Both the position numbers and the translations under genes were made by a program. Source: Paraburkholderia ferrariae NBRC 106233 (GTDB lineage: Bacteria; Pseudomonadota; Gammaproteobacteria; Burkholderiales; Burkholderiaceae). From it: a stretch of DNA of 64,000 nucleotides. Position 1 is the stretch's first letter. Each line of letters starts with the position of its first letter. Positions 1 through 7,592 of this stretch are shown here, piece by piece. The DNA is taken from assembly GCF_000685035.1 (NCBI RefSeq), contig NZ_BAYB01000018.1:186001-250000 (forward strand), written 5' to 3'. The notes under the pieces were generated by a model. It had not been told where the DNA came from and did no database searches. It saw nothing but the letters and a program-made list of their open reading frames with translations.

Positions 1-128
1 GGCCCGACTGAGCACTGGCGGACAGCCAGGCGATCGAAGCGGGTCGAGACGGCGTCATGCCGCGCAGCGCTCGCGCGGCATGGCACAATCGCATCGTCGA
101 AAAACTAGAAAACCCGTCGGGGTATGCC
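1..128. other. Non-coding left edge with a short hairpin
   Basis: No gene can be supported here. The segment holds an inverted repeat, CATGCCGCG at 56-64 and CGCGGCATG at 74-82, that could form a 9-10 bp stem. No T-tract follows it, so it is only a weak candidate for a terminator of a gene left of the window. Confidence 0.4.
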
Positions 129-410
129 ATGACACGTCCTGGTTCGTCTTTGTTGTCCGTTCTTCGCAGGCTGCCCCTCGCGGCGGGTGCCTGCACGTTG
201 CTCGCGGCCCTTTCCGCGTGCAGCAGCAGTCCGCCGCTGTTCCTCTCCGATGGCCGTCCGACCATCCAGGTGCAATGCCCGGCCGCCGGCGACCACGATT
301 CCTGCGCCCAGCAGGCCCGCGCGCACTGCGGCGGCGCCTACGACACCGTCAATACGCTGACGGACGCCACCAACTACAACCTCGTCTTCGCCTGCCAGGC
401 GAGGCAGTAG
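129..410 (+). CDS. Small putative outer-membrane lipoprotein, unknown function
   Basis: A 93-residue protein that I do not recognise by family. The N-terminus has two arginines, a hydrophobic stretch and a lipobox ending LSAC, with the acylated Cys at about residue 31. This predicts export and lipid anchoring. The mature part is about 60 residues with four further cysteines, suggesting two disulfides in the periplasm. I chose the ATG at 129 because it sits directly before a normal signal sequence; an in-frame ATG 24 codons upstream would bury the signal. It converges with the LuxR-type regulator at 435. The lipoprotein call is fairly safe; the role is unknown. Confidence 0.7.
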   Translation: MTRPGSSLLSVLRRLPLAAGACTLLAALSACSSSPPLFLSDGRPTIQVQCPAAGDHDSCAQQARAHCGGAYDTVNTLTDATNYNLVFACQARQ

Positions 411-434
411 CGGCAACGGCTCGCCGGCGCCCGG

Positions 435-1613
435 CTAGCCGCCTTCGGTGCGCCGCGCCGGCAGATGCAGCAGGAGGCGCAGCAGATCGGGCTGGCGGTG
501 CGTGGCGGTCTTCTGGAACACCGACTGCATCTGCTTGCGCACGGTGTCGTGCTGAACGCCCACGCGCGCGGCGATTTCCTTCTGCGTGAGGCCGATGGCG
601 AGGAGGTGGGCGATGCGGCATTCGGCGGGCGTCAGGTCGAAGGCGGCGGCCAGCACCTGTTCGTCCACGGGCGGCGCCGAGCGGGGGTGATAGAACGTAA
701 GCGCCGCAATGGCGCGCAGATCGTCGGCCGGCGTTTCGCCGGGCGTGAGCACGTTATAGAACGCATAGAGCACTTCGGGGCCGCTCGCCACGGCGAGCAC
801 GTCTTCGGACTCGTCCGCCTCCTGCGCGACGATGCGGATGGCGCGGAACCGCGCCGCCGCGGCCCGCGCGCCGCTCGTGCGGGCTCGCAGCCGCGCCTCG
901 CTCACCGCAATGTCTTCCAGCAGCCGCGCCTGATGCGGCGCCGCGAGCGCGAGCCGCCGCGCGCGCACGCGCACGAGCGAGGTGGCGCGCAAGAGGCGCA
1001 GCGCCGGCTCGTTGCTGTGCAGGACTTCGCCGGTTGCGTTGACGAGCATCGCGGGCGGGGCGGCCCGGTGCACGAGCGTGGACGCGTTCAGCGCGTAGCG
1101 TTGCGACTGCACTTCGGCAACGCGCGCAAGGTGCGCAACGAGGCGTTCGAGCAGGGCGCGCGCGCCGGCGGGCAGCGGACCTTGCCCGGCATCGCGCCGG
1201 CAGGCGAGCATGATGGTCAGCGTAGCGTTGTCGATCAGCTTGCAGACCGATACGTGACGATGTCCGGCGGCGAGCGCCTGCGGCTCGAACACGGGTTGCC
1301 CTTCGGCCGCGGCGGCGCCTGCGGTGTCGCTGAAATGCAACCATCGCGCACACGGAAAGGTCCGCAGCCATTCGAGGCGCGAATCCTCGTAATAGAGCGG
1401 CCGGAGCCATTCCAGCGGCTCGATCTGCGCCATTCGAAATCCCGAGCCATAAGAATAGAGCGTGTGTTGACGATCGAATGCGCAAATATGAACTGCCGCT
1501 GCACCGGTGGAATTCTGCAGTAGTCCGCAAAAATCCCTCCACGCATCGGAATGATCGATCGCTTCGTAAATGGCATGCAGCAAGCCGTCATATTGTGATT
1601 CGTTCGATTCCAC
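435..1613 (-). CDS. LuxR-family transcriptional regulator with large N-terminal sensory region
   Basis: A 392-residue protein. The last ~70 residues form a LuxR/FixJ-type helix-turn-helix, visible as LTPAECRIAHLLAIGLTQKE followed by IAARVGVQHDTVRKQ, the usual DNA-recognition helices. The first ~300 residues resemble no receiver domain (no DD...D...K set) and no obvious autoinducer-binding domain. Burkholderia carry many such stand-alone HTH regulators with an uncharacterised, possibly PAS-like sensory part. It is transcribed away from the 1980 gene across a 366-bp spacer. The ligand and targets cannot be inferred. The DNA-binding role is well supported. Confidence 0.85.
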   Translation of the reverse strand: MESNESQYDGLLHAIYEAIDHSDAWRDFCGLLQNSTGAAAVHICAFDRQHTLYSYGSGFRMAQIEPLEWLRPLYYEDSRLEWLRTFPCARWLHFSDTAGAAAAEGQPVFEPQALAAGHRHVSVCKLIDNATLTIMLACRRDAGQGPLPAGARALLERLVAHLARVAEVQSQRYALNASTLVHRAAPPAMLVNATGEVLHSNEPALRLLRATSLVRVRARRLALAAPHQARLLEDIAVSEARLRARTSGARAAAARFRAIRIVAQEADESEDVLAVASGPEVLYAFYNVLTPGETPADDLRAIAALTFYHPRSAPPVDEQVLAAAFDLTPAECRIAHLLAIGLTQKEIAARVGVQHDTVRKQMQSVFQKTATHRQPDLLRLLLHLPARRTEGG

Positions 1614-1979
1614 TGCGTTCTCATTGCCAGGTGCTTACACCGCCCGTTTGCCGAAAAATGCGCGGCGCATATTTTTTCCACAATTGAGGAATATACAGGT
1701 GTTTTAACTGCCGCTAATCTTCGTGCGGTTCACCGCCATTGTGCCTTCAGGGTGACGCAGGCGCCGCCGGGCTTCTGTACGGCAGGCAACGGAAGCGGCG
1801 CGGCTCGAATCTTATTCTGGATGCCGTGATGATTCCACTTGCCGCTTGCGGCGTTATTCAATGGCCGGCGGTATAGGAGAAAAGTGAAATGAATATTGGA
1901 AATCTGGCGATAAAGAAAAAATTGCACTGAAATTCAGGTTGACGCCTTTTGAATAAGATCGTTTTTACCGGGGGTAACA
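1614..1979. other. AT-richer divergent intergenic region with a minimal leader ORF
   Basis: This 366-bp gap lies between the LuxR-type regulator and the 1980 gene and is clearly less GC-rich than its neighbours, as expected for promoters. It contains a 13-codon ORF at 1889-1930 preceded by a strong Shine-Dalgarno AGGAGA at 1875-1880, eight bases before the ATG. I see no other coding potential, no convincing sigma70 hexamer pair and no terminator. Confidence 0.45.
1889..1930 (+). CDS. Possible 13-residue leader peptide or gene remnant
   Basis: A short reading frame encoding MNIGNLAIKKKLH, with a near-ideal Shine-Dalgarno (AGGAGA, 8-base spacing), ends 49 bases before the next gene. The peptide resembles the first residues of many methyl-accepting chemotaxis proteins (short amphipathic start, then a basic patch before TM1). 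It could therefore be the stub of a decayed chemoreceptor. A translated leader peptide is the alternative. Evidence is the ribosome-binding site and start only. Confidence 0.25.
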   Translation: MNIGNLAIKKKLH

Positions 1980-2207
1980 GTGAATCACCATCAACTCGAA
2001 AAGGATATCGAGCATCTCGAGCATGTGATTGCGAGAATTTCCAGTGAGGATCGCATTCCGCTTTCTTATTGGCGTGGTCGTCTCGAAAGAGTGTCGCGTG
2101 CGAATCTGGTGCCGGCCCAGGCGCAACGCGTGAGACGGTTGAACGAAGCGCTTAGCGCACTCGAACATCGCGAGCGGGAAAGCCTGCGCAGCCAGGCTCG
2201 GGGATAG
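1980..2207 (+). CDS. Small conserved hypothetical protein, helical and charged
   Basis: A 75-residue protein starting at GTG, with a purine-rich GGGGG sequence about five bases upstream. It is rich in Glu, Arg and Leu, with heptad-like leucine spacing in the first and last thirds, so it is probably alpha-helical and cytosolic. A similar ~70-residue protein, with an ...IPLxYWRxRL... core and a C-terminal R-rich helix, is as I recall common in Burkholderia, but no function is known to me. It lies 103 bp before the H-NS-like gene, same strand. Whether they are co-transcribed is unclear. Confidence 0.6.
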   Translation: MNHHQLEKDIEHLEHVIARISSEDRIPLSYWRGRLERVSRANLVPAQAQRVRRLNEALSALEHRERESLRSQARG

Positions 2208-2310
2208 CACAAACAAGACGCATATTTCGTAAAAAAAAATTGCAATCCGGCACTCTTTGGCTCCAGAGCAGTCACAATAGCGTTGTTGACTGAACTGGAG
2301 AAGATCCTTC

Positions 2311-2598
2311 ATGCCGAGCTACAAACAATTGACCGCACAACTGGAAAAGCTGCACAAGGAAGTTGCCGCGGCTCGCGAAAAAGAAGTTGCGCAGGCTATT
2401 GCCGACATCAAGGCGAAAATTGCCGAGTACGAGATTTCAGCGGAAGAGCTTGGCTTCTCCACTCGCGGCGGCGCGAAGAAGAAGCCGCTGCCGGCCCGCT
2501 ACATGAATCCGAAGACGGGCGAAACGTGGAGCGGCCGTGGCCGTGCGCCGGCCTGGCTGGCGGGCAAGAACCGCGAGCGCTTTCTTATCCAGGAATAA
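2311..2598 (+). CDS. H-NS-family nucleoid-associated protein
   Basis: A 95-residue DNA-binding protein. Residues 1-50 form a charged coiled coil for oligomerisation. Residues ~60-95 form the H-NS DNA-binding domain, with YMNPKTGETWSGRGRAPAWL containing the diagnostic TWSGRGRAP loop that inserts an Arg-Gly-Arg motif into the AT-rich minor groove. Length and layout match Burkholderia H-NS paralogues (usually 90-110 residues, several per genome). The start is supported by GGAGAAG upstream. The AT-rich stretch at 2220-2245 just upstream is a plausible self-binding site, which is inference. Confidence 0.9.
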   Translation: MPSYKQLTAQLEKLHKEVAAAREKEVAQAIADIKAKIAEYEISAEELGFSTRGGAKKKPLPARYMNPKTGETWSGRGRAPAWLAGKNRERFLIQE

Positions 2599-2616
2599 GC
2601 GTCAGGAATAAGCGTC
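2591..2616 (+). repeat. Perfect 13-bp tandem duplication over the H-NS-like stop codon
   Basis: AGGAATAAGCGTC occurs twice back to back (2591-2603 and 2604-2616). The first copy contains the TAA stop of the H-NS-like gene, so the second copy duplicates the last codon, stop and downstream bases. This looks like a recent slippage event. Confidence 0.85.
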
Positions 2617-3180
2617 GGGAACAACCCACCGTCGCTTCGCTTCCGCCGGTCCCGTAAAGGCTCACCTGGCGCGGCGCGCAAGACGCCGCATTGCGCCCGC
2701 GCCGAACCTGCCTCAAACTCGCTTCAAACCTGCTTCAAACCCGCATCAGGCGGGCGCGTATTCCCCCCGGATCCCGCCCCCCCGGCCCTTATGCGCCATG
2801 GCGCCATTCGTCAGGACTGGCGTTTCTCCCGCAGATCCCGGCCCCCCGTAAAAGCTCACCGCACCCGCGCGGCAACCGCCCGCCCGGCCCCGCTGCGCAA
2901 GGCATGTAGCCGCGCTACCCATACGCGCGTATCGAACTTTTCGTCGCGTGCTGCAATGCCGTGTATCATTCGTCCCCGACGCCGTTTTATACCGGCGTTG
3001 CCCCTGAATTCCGGACCGTTCGTGCGATTTGCCGCGACGCCGCGTGCACCTGCGCCCTTGCGCCAGGCGCCGGTGTGATCCGGGTCCCGGGCCCGGCCGG
3101 CCGCCCGCGTCGCCGCCCTTGCCGCAACCCCAGGACCTTTCCGGCCCGGTTGCCCGAATTCCCTCTGTGATACCAACCCG
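2599..3180. other. Gene-free 580-bp region upstream of prfC, with short repeats
   Basis: No supported gene. It contains the second copy of the 13-bp duplication and an 11-bp triplet at 2708-2740. It also holds two related stretches near 2652 and 2845 (CCCGTAAAGGCTCACC and CCCCGTAAAAGCTCACC) that look like an older duplication. The prfC promoter and leader must lie near its right end. I cannot point to convincing -35/-10 boxes. Confidence 0.5.
2708..2740 (+). repeat. 11-bp tandem repeat, three copies
   Basis: CTGCCTCAAAC, TCGCTTCAAAC and CTGCTTCAAAC follow one another without gaps. The common core is (C/T)(T/C)GC(C/T)TCAAAC. A fourth, decayed unit may follow (CCGCATCAGGC). It is non-coding. 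Its 11-bp period matches that of the unrelated-sequence array at 23094. Confidence 0.7.
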
Positions 3181-4782
3181 ATGTCAGTTGCCGAACTCAA
3201 ACGCCGCCGCACCTTCGCGGTCATCTCTCACCCGGACGCGGGCAAGACCACGCTGACCGAAAAGCTGCTGCTGTTCTCGGGCGCGATCCAGATCGCCGGT
3301 ACCGTGAAGGGCAAGAAGAGCGGCCGCTTCGCGACCTCCGACTGGATGGAGATCGAAAAGCAGCGCGGCATTTCGGTCGCGAGTTCGGTCATGCAGTTCG
3401 AATACGGCGACGCCGTGATCAACCTGCTCGACACCCCGGGCCACGAGGACTTTTCGGAAGACACCTACCGCGTGCTCACGGCGGTCGATGCCGCGGTGAT
3501 GGTGATCGACGGCGCGAACGGCGTGGAAGCGCAAACGCTCAAGCTGCTCGAAGTCTGCCGCAGCCGCAAGACGCCGATCCTCACGTTCATCAACAAGCTG
3601 GACCGCGAAGTGCGCGAGCCGCTCGACCTGCTCGACGAAATCGAGCAGCACCTGGGCGTGGCGGCGGTGCCGTTCACCTGGCCCATCGGCATGGGCAAGG
3701 AGTTCCAGGGCGTCTACGACATCCAGCGCGACCAGGTGCGCGTGTTCCGTGCGGGCCAGGAAACGCTGGGCGGCGCGGTGGAAACGCTGCAGGCCATCGG
3801 CGACGAAGAGGGCGAGCGCCGCTTCGGCTACCACTGGAAGCGCACCAAGGAAGAAGTCGAGCTCATTACCGGCGCGACGCCCGAGTTCGACCGCGACGCG
3901 TTCCTGGCCGGCGAGCAGTCGCCGGTGCTGTTCGGATCGGCGATCAACAACTTCGGCGTGAAGGAAATTCTCGACGCGCTCGTCGATCTCGCGCCGCCGC
4001 CGTCGCCGCGCATGACGGTGCAGCGCCCGGTTTCGCCCGACGAACCGAAGTTCACCGGCGTCGTGTTCAAGGTGCAGGCGAACATGGACCTCGCGCACCG
4101 CGACCGCGTGGCGTTCATCCGCGTGTGCTCGGGCCGCTTCGAGCGCGGCATGCAGCTGAAGGTCACGCGCAACAACAAGACTTTCCGCGCCAACAACGTG
4201 GTGAGCTTCCTTTCGCAGCGCCGCGAGACCGTCGCCGAGGCCTACCCCGGCGATATCATCGGTATTCCTAATCACGGTACGCTGAGCCTCGGCGACACGC
4301 TCACCGAAGGCGAGGACCTTCAGTTCACCGGCCTGCCGTTCTTCGCGCCGGAAATCTTCCAGACCATCGAAGTGGTCGATCCCATGCGCGCCAAGCAGCT
4401 TGGCGAAGCGCTCAAGCAGCTTGGCGAAGAAGGCGCCATCCAGGTGTTCCGCCCGCTGCACGGCGGCTCGACGATCCTCGGCGCCGTCGGCCAACTGCAG
4501 TTCGAAGTGGTTTCGCACCGCCTTTCGGCCGAATACAAGGTCGATGTGCGCATCATGCCCGCACGCTATCGCCTCTCGCGCTGGGTCACCTGCGACGACG
4601 CCAACGAACTGCGCCGTTTCACCGACGCTTACGCGGCCCGCATGGCCTACGACGCGTCGAATGCGCCCACCTACCTCGCGTCGCACGTCTCCGAAATCGA
4701 GGTCGCGCAGAAGGCCTGGCCGAAGATCGTGTTCAACGAACTGCGCGAGCACTCGGGCGCACCGTTCCGCAAGGCGATGTAA
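3181..4782 (+). CDS. prfC: Peptide chain release factor 3 (RF3)
   Basis: A 533-residue translational GTPase that releases RF1/RF2 from the ribosome after termination. G1 is HPDAGKTTLTEK at about residues 17-28, G3 is DTPGHEDFSED and G4 is NKLD. These are followed by the beta-barrel domain 2 and the RF3-specific C-terminal domain (region FQTIEVVDPMRAKQL). Length matches the family (about 530). The ATG follows a 580-bp gene-free region, so it is probably monocistronic. It converges on the patatin gene with a strong hairpin between them. No anomalies seen. Confidence 0.98.
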   Translation: MSVAELKRRRTFAVISHPDAGKTTLTEKLLLFSGAIQIAGTVKGKKSGRFATSDWMEIEKQRGISVASSVMQFEYGDAVINLLDTPGHEDFSEDTYRVLTAVDAAVMVIDGANGVEAQTLKLLEVCRSRKTPILTFINKLDREVREPLDLLDEIEQHLGVAAVPFTWPIGMGKEFQGVYDIQRDQVRVFRAGQETLGGAVETLQAIGDEEGERRFGYHWKRTKEEVELITGATPEFDRDAFLAGEQSPVLFGSAINNFGVKEILDALVDLAPPPSPRMTVQRPVSPDEPKFTGVVFKVQANMDLAHRDRVAFIRVCSGRFERGMQLKVTRNNKTFRANNVVSFLSQRRETVAEAYPGDIIGIPNHGTLSLGDTLTEGEDLQFTGLPFFAPEIFQTIEVVDPMRAKQLGEALKQLGEEGAIQVFRPLHGGSTILGAVGQLQFEVVSHRLSAEYKVDVRIMPARYRLSRWVTCDDANELRRFTDAYAARMAYDASNAPTYLASHVSEIEVAQKAWPKIVFNELREHSGAPFRKAM

Positions 4783-4792
4783 GGCCGCGCTT

Positions 4793-4814
4793 GCGTTGGG
4801 CGGCGGCCCAACGC
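4793..4814. terminator. Hairpin between convergent prfC and the patatin gene
   Basis: GCGTTGGGC (4793-4801), loop GGCG, GCCCAACGC (4806-4814): a perfect 9-bp GC-rich stem in a 35-bp gap between two stop codons. There is no U-tract on either strand, so intrinsic termination may be weak, but the position fits a bidirectional terminator. Confidence 0.6.
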
Positions 4815-4817
4815 GCC

Positions 4818-7592
4818 CTACGCGCCGTCCCTCGGCCCGGCCATGGCCGTTGCATGCCCCTCAGAGGGATGAGCATGATCGGGCGGCTGCTGTGCGAACA
4901 CCACCGACCCGATGTGAAAACCCAATGCGCGATGGGCTTCCCATTGCACGGTGTCGAAAAACTGGTCGGCGGTCGTTTCCTGCGGAAAGCTTGGCCGCTG
5001 ATCCATCTGGTATTCCACGAGATCGTAAGGCACGCCGTCGATCAGCCTCGGTTTGAGGGCGAGCAGGTTGCCCTTTTCTCCGCCGGGATACAGCACGGTC
5101 AGCTGCACGCCGCAGTGTTGCCCGCTGCTGGCGAACTGTGCAAACGACGTGGCGATGGCCGGGGTTTTCGTCAGCGTGAGGGGCAGGCGCGGTGGCGCGC
5201 TGACGCTCGCTTCGACGATGTCGATGCCGAAATCCACACGCACGTGCTCGATCAGGTTCGCCAGGTCGCCGAAGTGATTGTCGAGATCACAGCCATTATC
5301 AAGGACAACGATATATTTCAGGCCGCGGCGAATCAGTTCGTAGGCGCCGGTGTTTTCATAATGGCCGCCGTCCGTGAGATACCAGTACCGCGCGCGGGGG
5401 CCGTCGAAGCGCCCGAGCAGTTCGTCCAGCAGGCTGGTCTGGGTGCCGAAGATGGGCGCGTGCAGCCGCAAGCCGAGCAGTTGTTCGGGGGGCGCAACCG
5501 GAATCGCGTCCGGCGAGGCCACGCCGGCTACGGTGGGCGAGCGCGTGTCCCACCAGTAGCCCAGCCGCACATTGGCGGCACCCAGCAGAATCGAGTACGC
5601 CGGATTCGTGGTCTGGCCAAGCCCCGTGCTCACGGCGGCGCCCGAAATGCCCACCCAGTCGCCCAACGTCAGGCTCTCCACGGAGTAGTTGCCCGATGCC
5701 CCTGGCCGGGTCACCACCGTCGAGGCATCGTCGCTGCGCGTCCAGTCCCATTCGACGGTTCCGAACTGCTGTCCGATCGTCATGCCAACCGGGCTGATGC
5801 CGAAGGGCAGGCCGCGCGCATGGCGCTGCACGAGCGAGGAATCCCAGTCCACCGTCTTGTTGATCGTCGAATTGATGATGTGCACCGGCGCGCAGATCTG
5901 GGGCGAGAAGTAGTCCCTCATGGCGATGTTGTCGCCCGGCATCAGTTCGGTCAGGTTGCGGCGATCCGGCTTCTTTTGTCGATAGGGATTGGTCGCGCCG
6001 AGAAAAGTCCGGGTCAGTCTCACGCTGTAGAGCCGGTGATAGCTCGACATGTTGAGGAACTGGAAGCAGTAGCCGTCGATGAGCGCGACGGCGAGAAAGA
6101 AAATCCAGAGGGCCAGGAAGTAGTACCCATGACCCTCGCTATCGTGCGTGAAATTGAGGAGCGACACGATGACATGAGCCGAGGCGGACCAGAAGATCAG
6201 TGTCAGCAGGGTCACGAGGACGGCGGCGACCGATGCGATGACGAACAGCGGCAGGCGAGGCGTGCTGCCCTCCTTGCCGCGCCCGGTCGGCGGGGTGGCC
6301 TTCAACGCAAACGACTTGGTCAGGGTGGCCAGCAGGCCGTTCGAGCCCACGAAGGTTGCGATCGAACCCATGGCGGTCAGGCTGAAGCTCGATGCCTTGA
6401 ACTGCAGGACGAACGACGCGAGCGCGCTGCCCGCCGAATCGACGATGGCGAGGACGAGGGTGAGCAGCATCCATTGCACGAGGCCAAACTGGAAGGGCCG
6501 CAGTGCAGCGGTGTAGCCGTTCGCGAGCTGGTTGCGGATCTTTTCGAAGTTCTGCCGCGAGTTCCTTGCCACGTTGCCGCTCGGCAGGGCTTGCCACAGG
6601 CCGCTGAGGTTGCGGTTTGCCGCATCGCCTTGCGGCGGCCAGTGGAAGCAGACGCTGTAGTGCACGTATTCATACGCAATCAGCCCGAGCACCGACCCTG
6701 CCATGAGCCAGTAGCCGAACAGCAGCAGCAGGGCCTCTTTGTCCCAGTGGGTAATGGTTGCCGCGCGGCAGGCGTAGGCGAGCGAGAGCCCGAGGCAGAA
6801 CGTGAGCGCCAGCGTGACGAACGGCAGGTTTCTCAAGCCGCTTTCCGCCTGCCGGCCCTTGTTTTGAGTCAGCCAGTACGCGCGGCTCAGTGGCGAGATG
6901 GCGAGTGCGGCGATGAGCACGGGAACCAACGCGATCGAACTCAGATGTTGCGGCCACCACGATGCGTGCTTCGCAAGCCACCAGGTGAGGAGCGCAACGA
7001 GAAGCAACACCCCCACGAGCGCAGTCCCGATTACGTATTGGAGTGCGAACCAGTTGCGCACGGTAAAGGCCAGCGACTGCAGCAGGTCGGTGGTGCCGTT
7101 GGGCGTCAGGTAATCGCAGTTGTCGCGCAGATATTCGAGCGGTGCCGCGGCGTTTGCGTCGTCATGCCGGTGGGCCTGGATCGTCGATGCGAGCTTCGCT
7201 TGGGCGATCTTCGCCATCGCTGCGTCGTTCATGGCGTCGCGCACGGCGGGGTCGTCCTTGCGGGCGGCTTCGCTCACGAAGAGGCTGCCGTAGAACGCCC
7301 CGATGTAGCTGCCGCCCGAAACGGTGGAAAGGTAGTCGAAGCGGCGCAGTGCGTCTTTGCTCGCCAGGGCCTGGAGCACGCCCAGCGCGAAGATCGCGCT
7401 GCGGATGCCGCCGCCGGAGATGGCGAGTCCCAGCGTTTCGTCGGTGCGTGTTGCGGGTTTGCCGGTTTCGACGGCCTTGCGGTAGCGATTGACCTGGTCG
7501 AGTTCTTTGGCCAGGAAGTCGGCGGGCACACGCCAGCCGCTGCTGGGCGGCGTGTCGTCCCGGTGCGTGTCGGTGTGGATGGGGGTTCTCAT
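4818..7592 (-). CDS. Patatin-like phospholipase with internal multi-pass membrane domain
   Basis: A 924-residue predicted lipid acyl hydrolase. The oxyanion motif GGGIRS is at residues 60-65 and the nucleophile-elbow region VSGGSYIG has Ser95. The partner Asp lies in DGGHYEN at Asp741, as in patatin/cPLA2 Ser-Asp dyads. Between them are about seven or eight hydrophobic segments (near 183-206, 215-235, 257-277, 287-310, 370-397, 403-424, 447-478, 489-512), so the catalytic fold is interrupted by an inner-membrane domain. The ATG overlaps the stop of the upstream lipoprotein gene (ATGA), implying translational coupling. An in-frame upstream extension is possible but would read through that gene. 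Substrate unknown; a phospholipase or a lipid-remodelling role is inference. Confidence 0.85.
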   Translation of the reverse strand: MRTPIHTDTHRDDTPPSSGWRVPADFLAKELDQVNRYRKAVETGKPATRTDETLGLAISGGGIRSAIFALGVLQALASKDALRRFDYLSTVSGGSYIGAFYGSLFVSEAARKDDPAVRDAMNDAAMAKIAQAKLASTIQAHRHDDANAAAPLEYLRDNCDYLTPNGTTDLLQSLAFTVRNWFALQYVIGTALVGVLLLVALLTWWLAKHASWWPQHLSSIALVPVLIAALAISPLSRAYWLTQNKGRQAESGLRNLPFVTLALTFCLGLSLAYACRAATITHWDKEALLLLFGYWLMAGSVLGLIAYEYVHYSVCFHWPPQGDAANRNLSGLWQALPSGNVARNSRQNFEKIRNQLANGYTAALRPFQFGLVQWMLLTLVLAIVDSAGSALASFVLQFKASSFSLTAMGSIATFVGSNGLLATLTKSFALKATPPTGRGKEGSTPRLPLFVIASVAAVLVTLLTLIFWSASAHVIVSLLNFTHDSEGHGYYFLALWIFFLAVALIDGYCFQFLNMSSYHRLYSVRLTRTFLGATNPYRQKKPDRRNLTELMPGDNIAMRDYFSPQICAPVHIINSTINKTVDWDSSLVQRHARGLPFGISPVGMTIGQQFGTVEWDWTRSDDASTVVTRPGASGNYSVESLTLGDWVGISGAAVSTGLGQTTNPAYSILLGAANVRLGYWWDTRSPTVAGVASPDAIPVAPPEQLLGLRLHAPIFGTQTSLLDELLGRFDGPRARYWYLTDGGHYENTGAYELIRRGLKYIVVLDNGCDLDNHFGDLANLIEHVRVDFGIDIVEASVSAPPRLPLTLTKTPAIATSFAQFASSGQHCGVQLTVLYPGGEKGNLLALKPRLIDGVPYDLVEYQMDQRPSFPQETTADQFFDTVQWEAHRALGFHIGSVVFAQQPPDHAHPSEGHATAMAGPRDGA

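Noticed and set aside
1674..1682. TTTTCCACA as a fifth DnaA-like pair member
   Set aside because: No inverted partner occurs 26 bp downstream, so it does not fit the element.
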